A stretch of 6,231 nt of DNA from Caulobacteraceae bacterium (lineage in GTDB: Bacteria; Pseudomonadota; Alphaproteobacteria; Caulobacterales; Caulobacteraceae), in the NCBI GenBank assembly GCA_947479185.1, contig CANJYY010000166.1:1-6231 (forward strand), written 5' to 3'. Under the pieces are notes generated by a model. It did no database searches, was not told the origin of the DNA, and saw only the letters and a program-made list of their open reading frames with translations. This document shows positions 1-6,231 of the stretch, piece by piece. Within the stretch, counting starts at the first letter, position 1; every line of letters starts with the position of its first letter. The translations under genes were made by a program, and so were the position numbers.

Positions 1-201
1 CAACATGATGCGTCCAGAGATGCCTGGCTCGAGCAGGCGGGCATTCGGACGCTTCGACTTTCCGCCCGGCTTGTCCTGAAGGACATGAATGCCGCGGTTC
101 AGATGATCCTGCGCGAGGTCGGCGGGCGGCCCCCTCAGTCAGGCCTGCGGCCTGACAGCTCCCCCAGTGGGGGAGCATCCGGGATTTCGCCGCGCGGCTG
201 A
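1..201 (+). CDS. DUF559-like (Vsr-fold endonuclease family) protein, C-terminal fragment
   Basis: Frame 1 is open from the window edge to a TGA at 199-201, giving 66 residues; the start lies outside the window. Residues 1-40 contain RDAWLEQAGIRTLRLSARLV followed by a helix ending MILREV. This resembles the end of DUF559 domains, which typically read 'R D .WL...G..vLRf....vl.n...v...I'. DUF559 proteins are known to share the Vsr/restriction-endonuclease-like fold; any nuclease activity here is inference, since the catalytic part is off the window. From about residue 44 the frame enters a hairpin repeat (131-176), so the last 23 residues are rich in P, G and S and look unlike a folded domain. 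Third-position GC over the first 40 codons is about 70%, clearly below the downstream pccB, which hints at a different origin. The family call is moderately sure; an unrelated orphan protein is the alternative. Confidence 0.6.
   Translation, partial: QHDASRDAWLEQAGIRTLRLSARLVLKDMNAAVQMILREVGGRPPQSGLRPDSSPSGGASGISPRG
131..178. repeat. Double-hairpin palindromic repeat
   Basis: Two adjacent perfect stem-loops are visible. The first has an 8-bp stem, 138-145 paired with 149-156 (GTCAGGCC / GGCCTGAC), with loop TGC. The second has an 8-bp stem, 158-165 paired with 169-176 (GCTCCCCC / GGGGGAGC), with loop AGT. Similar paired hairpins occur as dispersed extragenic repeats in alphaproteobacterial genomes (general knowledge). 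Here the repeat is read through by the upstream coding frame and supplies part of its C-terminus. No T-run follows, so an intrinsic terminator is not supported. Confidence 0.7.
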
Positions 202-273
202 CGTTCCGGCAGGCTTGTCACGCCCGCGTCACGGCTTTAACCCGGTGCCGTTCGACGCAAGGGGAATGACGGC

Positions 274-1806
<1,533 letters not shown>

Positions 1807-1812
1807 GGTCTT

Positions 1813-1917
1813 CCTCTCCCGGAGAGGGAGGAGCCGCTGCTCGGCGCGTTCCTCCCTACCTGCGGCGCTTCCCTCTCCACCCTGCTCCGCAGGGTCCCCC
1901 TCTCCCTCCGGGAGAGG
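1813..1917. repeat. Palindromic repeat with three short hairpins, just after pccB
   Basis: Beginning seven bases after the pccB stop are three compact stem-loops: 1813-1818 with 1822-1827 (CCTCTC / GAGAGG), 1879-1885 with 1889-1895 (ACCCTGC / GCAGGGT, loop TCC), and 1899-1906 with 1910-1917 (CCTCTCCC / GGGAGAGG, loop TCC). The outer arms share the CCTCTCCC / GGGAGAGG motif also seen in the repeat after lipB, which indicates a related family. This looks like a dispersed extragenic palindrome of the kind frequent in alphaproteobacteria. It might protect the 3' end of the pccB transcript (inference). There is no U-tract to support a classical terminator. Confidence 0.7.
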
Positions 1918-2365
1918 ATTGTCCGTGGCGTTTCGGAAGTCTCCCGCGCCGAACCCGTTGAATTCCCACACCTCCGTCCGCGCTATTCCGCCGCGCGAAA
2001 CAATCTCTCCATCACCCCCTGAGCCCGCGCCTATCCTCAGGCCATCCCCGTCGCACGGGGAGGGCGTATGGCCATGCGACCTTGCGGCGACGGGGACGAG
2101 GTTCGAACGGGGACAGGCGACGGGGGGTTACCGTCGCGGTCCGGGGACGGCGCCGCACGCCGCCCGCCCGTCGGGGGTCGATACCGGCTAAGCCTTCAAA
2201 CGGCTGCCTACCGGAGCTCCCGGAAAATGGATTTCGCGGCGTGTGACGGTCTACCCCTCTGCAAAGCCTACCCCAACAGACATCCGGGCAGACCGGAGCG
2301 CGCCGCACCACCTCCCCAACCTCGCTGGATGACAGTGAGGCCGAGAAGCCGCGTCCAATCAATCC
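1918..2365. other. Gene-poor intergenic stretch with nested complementary 7-mers
   Basis: About 450 bases between two repeats in which I find no convincing gene on either strand. The open frames present have arginine-, proline- and glycine-rich translations, no recognisable domain and no clear ribosome-binding site. Structure is present. CCTGAG (2018-2023) can pair with CTCAGG (2036-2041). The 7-mer CCGTCGC occurs at 2048-2054 and 2131-2137, and its complement GCGACGG at 2087-2093 and 2117-2123. CGGGGAC occurs at 2091, 2108 and 2142. I looked for tmRNA, RNase P RNA, SRP RNA, 6S RNA and tRNA signatures by eye and found none. It may carry a leader or small RNA, or be decayed sequence. Confidence 0.4.
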
Positions 2366-2526
2366 CCGTCATCCTCGGGCTTGTCCCGAAGCCTGTCCTC
2401 GGGGCGGCCTTCGGCCGATCCCGGGGAACCCATGCACACGAACCGTCGAGGCTATGCTCGGCGCTGGACAGGATCGCCGCGCGCCACGGCGTGCTTGGAT
2501 CCTCGGGACAAGCCCGAGGATGACGG
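2366..2526. mobile_element. MITE-like element with perfect 24-bp terminal inverted repeats
   Basis: The left end (2366-2389, beginning CCGTCATCCTCGGGCTTGTC) is exactly repeated in reverse complement at the right end (2503-2526, ending GAGGATGACGG). The element is 161 bp and encodes no transposase. A second internal complementary pair, CCTGTCC (2392-2398) and GGACAGG (2465-2471), extends the fold, so a transcript could form one long hairpin. Elements with ends like 'CGTCATCC...GGATGACG' are abundant in alphaproteobacterial genomes (general knowledge). I see no clear target-site duplication in the flanks. It ends only 20 bases before the start codon of the next small gene, so that gene is either read through it or uses a promoter inside it. 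Confidence 0.8.
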
Positions 2527-2535
2527 AAAAGAAGC

Positions 2536-2540
2536 AGGAG
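2536..2540 (+). promoter_or_regulatory. Ribosome-binding site of the small helical ORF
   Basis: AGGAG six bases before the ATG at 2547. It lies nine bases beyond the end of the MITE-like element. It decides the start: the in-frame ATG further upstream at 2454 lies inside the element and has no such site. Confidence 0.6.
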
Positions 2541-2546
2541 CCCCCC

Positions 2547-2804
2547 ATGACCAGGCCCCGCCTCGGCCGCACCGCGATGGATCGTCTCCACGCCCGGGCC
2601 ACGGCCGAACACGCCGCGCTGGAGGAAGAGGCGGCCATCAACAGGATCGAAGAAGTCGGCGCCATCGCGCGGCTGGCCCGGGCGATTCATCGGAGCCGGT
2701 CGCCGGACAGCCATCCACGGCTTGGAGAATTGCAGGCGCGGCTGGAAGCCCTCGAACGGGCCCGCCGAAAGGCCTACGTCGTGCCGCCGGCCATGAAGTC
2801 GTAG
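2547..2804 (+). CDS. Small helical protein of unknown function (85 aa)
   Basis: I do not recognise a family. The start is chosen from AGGAG at 2536-2540, six bases before the ATG. The protein is rich in Ala, Arg, Glu and Leu. Two segments, roughly residues 10-49 and 57-76, have a charged, leucine/alanine-spaced pattern suggesting amphipathic helices or a short helical hairpin, broken by SRSPDSHP at about 50-57. It has no signal peptide, membrane segment or cysteine, so it is probably cytoplasmic. Codons favour G or C in the third position, supporting real coding. Its last 31 bases overlap the 3' end of the convergent fliN-like gene, so that stretch codes on both strands. A MITE-like element ends just upstream. 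It could be a lineage-specific gene, or a frame kept open by GC bias; I favour a real gene moderately. Confidence 0.55.
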   Translation: MTRPRLGRTAMDRLHARATAEHAALEEEAAINRIEEVGAIARLARAIHRSRSPDSHPRLGELQARLEALERARRKAYVVPPAMKS

Positions 2805-3028
2805 ACGTCGGCGGCGCGGGTCACGGCGATGCTGATGCGGTCGTCGTTGATCTGGATTTCGCCGCGCGCGACCGGGTGGTTGTTGGCCAGAATCCACACC
2901 TCGTCGGTGGCCTTGGCGTCGAGCGGAATCACCGCGCCCCGGCCCATCCGCAGCAGCTGCGACATGGGCAGTGTGGATCGTCCCAGGACGACCGAAATCT
3001 CGACGTTGACCGACTTGACCTGACTCAC
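2774..3028 (-). CDS. FliN/SpoA-domain flagellar motor switch family protein, short form
   Basis: The product is essentially one SpoA (FliN C-terminal) domain: [20 protein letters not shown], then a [11 protein letters not shown] turn, [15 protein letters not shown], and [20 protein letters not shown]. FliN proteins form the base of the flagellar C-ring, binding FliM and FliH and setting rotor assembly and switching at the cytoplasmic face. With the GTG start at 3028 it has 84 residues, shorter than typical FliN (about 110-140) because the N-terminal extension is missing. The start is uncertain. GAGGGG at 3040-3045 lies 11 bases upstream of this GTG, while the upstream ATG at 3082 has no visible ribosome-binding site and would add 18 residues that do not look like the family. 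No flagellar gene is adjacent, so this may be a stand-alone FliN paralogue. It is divergent from lipB and overlaps the small ORF at its 3' end. Confidence 0.85.
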   Translation of the reverse strand: MSQVKSVNVEISVVLGRSTLPMSQLLRMGRGAVIPLDAKATDEVWILANNHPVARGEIQINDDRISIAVTRAADVYDFMAGGTT

Positions 3029-3050
3029 GAAACGCTTGGCCCCTCGCGCA

Positions 3051-3851
3051 ATGAGCGCCGACACGCCACATTGGGCCGTCATGCTTGATCAGCCGTTAAA
3101 TACCGCCGCCCCGGACGTCGATGCCGCGGTTCTTTTCGGCCGCGCCGACGGTTTGCCGGCCGGCTGGGCCGTGTCGCGGTCGCCCGTGCCTTATCCCGAG
3201 GCCGTGGCGGCCATGGAGGCCCGCGCCGAGGCCATCGCGAAGGGCGAGGCGGGCGAGCTGGTCTGGTTGCTGGAGCATCCGCCGCTCTACACCGCCGGGG
3301 TTTCGGCCAGGGCGGCTGACCTGATCATGCCGGACCGTTTCCCGGTGTTCGAGAGCGGGCGAGGGGGCCAGTACACCTACCACGGCCCCGGCCAGCGGGT
3401 GGCCTATGTCATGCTCGACCTCGGCAAGCGGACGAAGGACGTGCGGGCCTTCGTCGCGGCGCTGGAGGCCTGGGTCATCGAGGCCCTGGCCGCCTTCAAC
3501 CTCGAGGGGCAGATCCGCGAGGGTCGCGTCGGCGTCTGGGTCGAGCGCAAGGGCCCCGGCTGGTCGCGCGAGGACAAGATCGCCGCCATCGGCGTCAAGC
3601 TGCGCCGCTGGGTCAGCTTTCACGGCGTCGGCCTCAACGTCGAGCCGGACCTCGACCACTTCGGCGGCATCGTGCCCTGCGGCGTCACCGAGCACGGCGT
3701 GACCAGCCTCGTCGACCAGGGCCTGCCGGTGACCATGGACGAGGCCGACGCGGCCCTGAAGGCGGCTTTCCAGCGGGTGTTCGGGGCCGTGGTGGATGCC
3801 CCTCTCCCAACGGGAGAGGGAGGGGCCCGACGCGAAGCGGCGGGAGGGTGA
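3051..3851 (+). CDS. lipB: Octanoyltransferase (lipoyl synthesis)
   Basis: LipB transfers octanoyl from acyl carrier protein to the lipoyl domains of 2-oxoacid dehydrogenases and the glycine cleavage H protein, the first step of lipoate assembly in the cytosol. Counting from the ATG at 3051, family motifs are [23 protein letters not shown] (104-115), the catalytic lysine Lys176 in [17 protein letters not shown], and the acyl-accepting cysteine Cys210 in IVPCGV. The protein is 266 residues, longer than the usual 210-230. The extra length lies at both ends: about 35 residues before the conserved PVPYPEAV segment, and a C-terminal tail ([16 protein letters not shown]) encoded by the repeat starting at 3799. 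The start is uncertain: TTG at 3036, ATG at 3051, ATG at 3081 or a later GTG are possible and none has a strong ribosome-binding site. Function is very sure. Confidence 0.95.
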   Translation: MSADTPHWAVMLDQPLNTAAPDVDAAVLFGRADGLPAGWAVSRSPVPYPEAVAAMEARAEAIAKGEAGELVWLLEHPPLYTAGVSARAADLIMPDRFPVFESGRGGQYTYHGPGQRVAYVMLDLGKRTKDVRAFVAALEAWVIEALAAFNLEGQIREGRVGVWVERKGPGWSREDKIAAIGVKLRRWVSFHGVGLNVEPDLDHFGGIVPCGVTEHGVTSLVDQGLPVTMDEADAALKAAFQRVFGAVVDAPLPTGEGGARREAAGG

Positions 3852-3933
3852 GGGCGTTACGGCGCGGACCGGCGAAGCCGTAAACCCTCATCCGTCGGGC
3901 TCCGACCGACACCTTCTCCCGCCGGGAGAAGGA
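3799..3933. repeat. Palindromic intergenic repeat spanning the lipB 3' end
   Basis: The element is bracketed by two 9-bp perfect hairpins: 3800-3808 with 3812-3820 (CCCTCTCCC / GGGAGAGGG, loop AAC) and 3912-3920 with 3924-3932 (CCTTCTCCC / GGGAGAAGG, loop GCC). Between them, GGTGAGGG near 3846 and CCCTCATCC near 3886, with flanking GTTACGGC / GCCGTAA, form a long imperfect stem. The whole is therefore a nested palindrome of about 135 bp. This layout matches a dispersed repeat type known from alphaproteobacteria. It contains the lipB stop codon and ends six bases before the stop codon of the convergent minus-strand gene, filling the space between the two genes. Confidence 0.8.
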
Positions 3934-3939
3934 AGGCCG

Positions 3940-4302
3940 CTACCCCTTCTGGCAGGCCTTCCAGGCCTGGTAGTCCGGCCGTTCGGTCGAGCGCTTCAGG
4001 CTGGGATTGCCCCAGACAAACGCGGAATTGGCGTCGTCCGGCGACTCGTTGACCCACACCTCACCGGTGACCTTGGTCCAGGTGAACTCGCGGTCGTCGC
4101 TGCCGGCGCTGGGGCTGACCAGGGCGCAGACGTCGCCGGCCGGGGTCACCTTGATCTTGCGGAAGCCGGCTGACTTGCTGCTCTTCAGCATGCCCTTGAC
4201 CGCGTCGATGGCGGGCTGGGCTTCCGGCGGAACGGCGTCGGCGGCCAGCGCGGGCGCGGCGGCGAGGGCGAGGACGAACGAGAGGGCGAGACCGGCGCGC
4301 AT
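3940..4302 (-). CDS. Small secreted (periplasmic) protein of unknown function
   Basis: The 120-residue protein begins with a Sec signal peptide: MR, a hydrophobic core AGLALSFVLALAAAP, and a likely AxA cleavage site after Ala20 (ALA-ADA). The mature part of about 100 residues has two cysteines, Cys59 (GDVCALV) and Cys117 (WKACQKG), which could form a disulfide in the periplasm. It also has several aromatic beta-strand-like segments (REFTWTKVTGEVWVNE, SAFVWGNPS). I do not recognise the family. The start at 4302 is chosen because AGGA at 4312-4315 is nine bases upstream; the in-frame ATG at 4309-4311 directly abuts that site. The site overlaps the TAG stop of the preceding DUF805 gene, so the two genes are probably translationally coupled. 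Secretion is well supported; the role is unknown. Confidence 0.8.
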   Translation of the reverse strand: MRAGLALSFVLALAAAPALAADAVPPEAQPAIDAVKGMLKSSKSAGFRKIKVTPAGDVCALVSPSAGSDDREFTWTKVTGEVWVNESPDDANSAFVWGNPSLKRSTERPDYQAWKACQKG

Positions 4303-4311
4303 GCGGACCAT

Positions 4312-4315
4312 TCCT
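4312..4315 (-). promoter_or_regulatory. Ribosome-binding site overlapping the upstream stop codon
   Basis: On the minus strand AGGA (4315-4312) shares bases with the TAG stop (4316-4314) of the DUF805 gene and lies nine bases before the ATG at 4302. It decides that start over the ATG at 4311 and suggests coupled translation. Confidence 0.55.
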
Positions 4316-4718
4316 AGACGGTTGCGGGTTTGACGGGATTGGGGCCGTAGCGGTTGGCCCCCTGTTCGCCGGGCATGGCGCCCAGTTCGACGGCGGCCCA
4401 CAGGATGACGATGGTGAACACGAAGTCGATGAAGTTGAACGGCTGCGACCAGACCGCGACCAGGGCCAGGATGACGATCGCCGCCAGCCAGCCGGACCGG
4501 CCGCGGTCGTGCAGCCGCTTGGAGAGCACGCAGGCGACGCTGAACAGCAGGCCCGGATAGACGAACCAGCCGGTCAGCCAGTGCAGGGCCGACACGACCG
4601 AGGCCTCGTAGATCACCGCGAGGAACATCAGGGCCGCCGAGGCGATGAGGAACGGCGTCCGCCCCACGCGGCCGGTGGAGGAGAAGAACAGCTCCACCCA
4701 GTCAATCTGGCCGCCCAT
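4314..4718 (-). CDS. DUF805 family inner-membrane protein (second of tandem pair)
   Basis: The 134-residue integral membrane protein has the hallmarks of DUF805 (YhaH-like family). These are an N-terminal SSTGRVGRTPF segment, the central KRLHDRGRSGW motif (67-77), and a C-terminal GANRYGPNP motif (120-128). Hydrophobic stretches at about 22-43, 47-66, 78-92 and 96-111 suggest four membrane segments. The biochemical role of DUF805 proteins is not established. It begins 43 bases after the stop of a paralogous DUF805 gene and its stop overlaps the ribosome-binding site of the next gene. A GGAG at 4730-4733 lies 11 bases before the ATG, a rather long spacing. The family call is firm; function is unknown. 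Confidence 0.9.
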   Translation of the reverse strand: MGGQIDWVELFFSSTGRVGRTPFLIASAALMFLAVIYEASVVSALHWLTGWFVYPGLLFSVACVLSKRLHDRGRSGWLAAIVILALVAVWSQPFNFIDFVFTIVILWAAVELGAMPGEQGANRYGPNPVKPATV

Positions 4719-4742
4719 GGATTCGCTCGCTCCGACTCTGGA

Positions 4743-4761
4743 ATAGGGTCTCCGTCCCTAT
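4743..4761. other. Inverted repeat between the two DUF805 genes
   Basis: ATAGGG (4743-4748) and CCCTAT (4756-4761) are perfect complements around a 7-base loop, starting directly after the stop codon (4762-4764) of the upstream DUF805 gene on the minus strand. The following sequence has no run of T, so a strong terminator is unlikely. It could attenuate transcription, protect an mRNA end, or be an operator half-site pair. Confidence 0.4.
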
Positions 4762-5199
4762 CTAGGCGAGAGCGGCGCGCGGCGAAAGGCTTGCGGCCCA
4801 GCGACGGCGCGGGTCGGCCACGCCCTCGCGGACGCCATGGCGGTTGGGGCCGGGCGTGCCGGGTCCGGTGACCAGGCTCAGCGCCATCCACAGCTGTCCC
4901 AGCAGGGGCGGCATGACGAACAGCAGCATCCAGCCGGACTGGTTCCGGTCGTGGCAGCGCTTCACGGCGCAGGCCAGGGCGATGATCAGGGCGTTGCACA
5001 GCAGCGCCGAGGCCAGGCTGGCCACCAGACCCCGGCTGAGCCCGGTGACCCGGGCCATCAGCTCGTCCCCGGCGCCGCTCAGCACGATCAGCAGGAAGAT
5101 GGCGACATAGCTGCCGGTGAGCAGGGCGATCTGGCTCAGCGCGAAATCGAGCCGGCCCATGCGTCCCCTGAAACTGTAGAGATCCCGAACAGCACGCAC
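4762..5199 (-). CDS. DUF805 family inner-membrane protein (first of tandem pair)
   Basis: The 145-residue protein has DUF805 signatures: YSFRGRMGRLDF near the N-terminus (8-19), KRCHDRNQSGW (80-90), and a GPNRHG variant (117-122) of the usual terminal G.N.YG motif. Hydrophobic segments at about 20-41, 56-79 and 90-110 indicate three or more membrane helices. The start is GTG at 5199, supported by a strong GGAGG (5207-5211) seven bases upstream. After the final family motif there is an unusual basic tail of about 23 residues (VREGVADPRRRWAAS...), absent from its downstream paralogue. It lies 84 bases after the pccA stop on the same strand and could be co-transcribed with it or have its own promoter in that gap. 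Function is unknown. Confidence 0.88.
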   Translation of the reverse strand: MRAVRDLYSFRGRMGRLDFALSQIALLTGSYVAIFLLIVLSGAGDELMARVTGLSRGLVASLASALLCNALIIALACAVKRCHDRNQSGWMLLFVMPPLLGQLWMALSLVTGPGTPGPNRHGVREGVADPRRRWAASLSPRAALA

Positions 5200-5206
5200 G
5201 GCGGTT

Positions 5207-5211
5207 CCTCC
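5207..5211 (-). promoter_or_regulatory. Strong ribosome-binding site of the first DUF805 gene
   Basis: GGAGG on the minus strand, within GGGAGGAA, seven bases before the GTG at 5199. It is the best Shine-Dalgarno match in the window and settles the non-ATG start. Confidence 0.7.
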
Positions 5212-5283
5212 CGGGGCCCATGCGGTTAACGCGGGTCGGGCGGATTGGTTCTCGCGAAGCGTGATGAGGGGGCCGTGAAGGCG

Positions 5284-6231
5284 CTAGCCGAACTCGACCA
5301 GCACCTCGTCGGCCGCGACGCTGTCGCCGCCCTTGGCCGAGACGGTCTTCACCACGCCCTCGCGTTCGGCGCGGATGATGTTCTGCATCTTCATCGCCTC
5401 GATGACGCAGACGACCTCGCCCTCGCGCACGGTCTGGCCGACCTCGACGTCCATGCTGACGACCAGGCCGGGCATCGGCGAGATGATCATCTTGCTGGTG
5501 TCGGCGGCCTGCTTCTCGGGCAGCTTTTCGTGCAGCTCGGCCGAGCGCGGGCTCAGCACCAGCACCTTGGCCTTGGCGGCCCGGTGGCGGATGACGAAGC
5601 CTTCGGCGGCGGCCGCGACGTTGACGGTGAAGGCCTGGCCGTTGAGCACGCCGCGCAGCAGCGCCTTGCCCGGCCGCCAGTTGACGCCTTCCAGCGTCAG
5701 GGTGCGGTCGTCGCCCTCAAGGTAGAGGCTGGTCACGCCATTGGCCTCGTCGACGTCGACGCGGCGCTTGGCGTGGCCGACCAGCACGACCCAGTCGCGG
5801 CGGTCGGAGCCGCCGGCCCGGCGGGTGACCATCTGGTGCATGGCCACGCCGGCAGCCGTCAGAATGTCGATCTGCGTCGGCGTCGGCGTGGTGCCGGTGA
5901 AGCCGTCGGGGAATTCGTCGACGATGTAGCTGGTCGACAGCTTGCCGGAGCGGAACCGCTCCTGGTCCATCACCGCGGCGAGGAACGGGATGTTGTGGCC
6001 CAGACCCTCGATGTGGAAGTCTTCCAGCGCCCGGCCCATGCCGTCGACGGCGGCCAGGCGCGTCGGCGCCCAGCTGCACAGCTTGGAGATCATCGGGTCG
6101 TAGAACATCGAGATCTCGTCGCCCTCGCGGACGCCGGCGTCGTTGCGCACGACGTAGCCCCCACCTTCACCAAGAGAATGCTGGCCTTCGACCGGCGGGT
6201 CATAGCGGACCAGGCGGCCGATGCTGGGCAG
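5284..6231 (-). CDS. pccA: Propionyl-CoA carboxylase alpha subunit (biotin carboxylase / carrier), 3' part
   Basis: The frame is open to the right edge, so only the last 315 residues are seen. They run from LPSIGRLVRY in the late biotin carboxylase domain, through EISMFYDPMISKL and the end of that domain (to about residue 105). Next comes the BT domain that contacts PccB (about 105-240), and then the biotinyl carrier domain from about residue 250 (ISPMPGLVV...). The biotinylated lysine is in IEAMKM (visible residue 281, codon 5389-5391), with 34 residues after it, the usual spacing. The subunit carboxylates biotin using ATP and bicarbonate and passes it to PccB. The propionyl-specific call rests on the segment between the biotin carboxylase and carrier domains and on pccB nearby. 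A methylcrotonyl-CoA carboxylase alpha chain is the alternative but less likely. An in-frame GTG at 6150 is internal, not the start. Confidence 0.93.
   Translation of the reverse strand: MPSIGRLVRYDPPVEGQHSLGEGGGYVVRNDAGVREGDEISMFYDPMISKLCSWAPTRLAAVDGMGRALEDFHIEGLGHNIPFLAAVMDQERFRSGKLSTSYIVDEFPDGFTGTTPTPTQIDILTAAGVAMHQMVTRRAGGSDRRDWVVLVGHAKRRVDVDEANGVTSLYLEGDDRTLTLEGVNWRPGKALLRGVLNGQAFTVNVAAAAEGFVIRHRAAKAKVLVLSPRSAELHEKLPEKQAADTSKMIISPMPGLVVSMDVEVGQTVREGEVVCVIEAMKMQNIIRAEREGVVKTVSAKGGDSVAADEVLVEFG

Noticed and set aside
1813..1827. Hairpin after pccB as an intrinsic terminator
   Set aside because: The stem is only 6 bp and is followed by G/A-rich sequence with no T-run; it fits better as part of a dispersed repeat.
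2098..2112. GAGGTTCGAACGG resembling a tRNA T-arm
   Set aside because: The bases flanking the TTCGAA loop do not form a 5-bp stem and no acceptor or anticodon arm is present.
2091..2148. CGGGGAC at 2091, 2108 and 2142 (spacings 17 and 34) as an iteron-like array
   Set aside because: There are only three short copies of a GC-rich word, with the expected intermediate position (2125) not matching, so chance is a sufficient explanation.
2068..2523. Plus-strand open frame of 151 codons in the gene-poor region
   Set aside because: It has no convincing ribosome-binding site or domain and its second half is a translation of the MITE-like element, so it is likely open by base composition.
2268..3071. 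267-codon minus-strand open frame across the MITE and fliN-like gene
   Set aside because: It runs through the MITE-like element and overlaps the SpoA-domain gene in another frame; the translation is Gly/Arg-rich with no recognisable motif.
3096..3695. 199-codon minus-strand open frame opposite lipB
   Set aside because: Shadow of lipB, whose catalytic motifs are clear in the plus-strand frame.
4720..4738. Two GANTC sites (CcrM methylation motif) 14 bases apart before the second DUF805 gene
   Set aside because: GANTC is a four-base specification expected many times in a window this size, and other copies lie inside genes, so a regulatory role is not supported.

Overview
The window reads as chromosomal DNA of a high-GC alphaproteobacterium, most likely of the order Caulobacterales (Caulobacter / Phenylobacterium / Brevundimonas type). 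The reasons are very GC-rich third codon positions in the main genes, a mitochondrial-type propionyl-CoA carboxylase, and several short-hairpin intergenic repeats of kinds that recur in such genomes. The order is inferred from general resemblance, since no marker gene is present.

Layout, left to right. (1) Positions 1-201 hold the 3' end of a plus-strand gene resembling the DUF559 (Vsr-like endonuclease fold) family. Its last third runs into a two-hairpin repeat. (2) 274-1806, plus strand: pccB, the carboxyltransferase subunit of propionyl-CoA carboxylase. (3) 1807-2546: about 740 bases without a convincing gene. It contains a hairpin repeat (1813-1917), a GC-rich stretch with four mutually complementary 7-mers (2048-2137), and a 161-bp MITE-like element with perfect 24-bp inverted ends (2366-2526). 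(4) 2547-2804, plus strand: a small 85-residue helical protein of unknown function, overlapping tail-to-tail with (5) a short minus-strand FliN/SpoA-family gene. (6) lipB, octanoyltransferase, on the plus strand and divergent from the fliN-like gene. Its last residues are encoded by a further repeat (3799-3933). (7) A minus-strand run, in transcription order from the right edge: pccA (3' part only, ending in the biotinyl domain), two tandem DUF805 membrane proteins, and a small secreted protein whose ribosome-binding site overlaps the stop codon of the gene before it.

How the genes relate. PccA (biotin carboxylase plus biotin carrier) and PccB (carboxyltransferase) together form the enzyme that turns propionyl-CoA into methylmalonyl-CoA. 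Here the two genes face each other about 3.5 kb apart instead of forming one operon. LipB supplies the lipoyl cofactor and has no visible link to its neighbours. The DUF805 pair and the secreted protein look like a small envelope-related transcription unit, possibly read through from pccA.

I see no phage, defence, CRISPR or biosynthetic system and no RNA gene. The most interesting points are the density of different palindromic repeats, two genes whose reading frames end inside such repeats, the MITE directly in front of a small gene, and a possible alternative-pairing RNA segment between pccB and that small gene.
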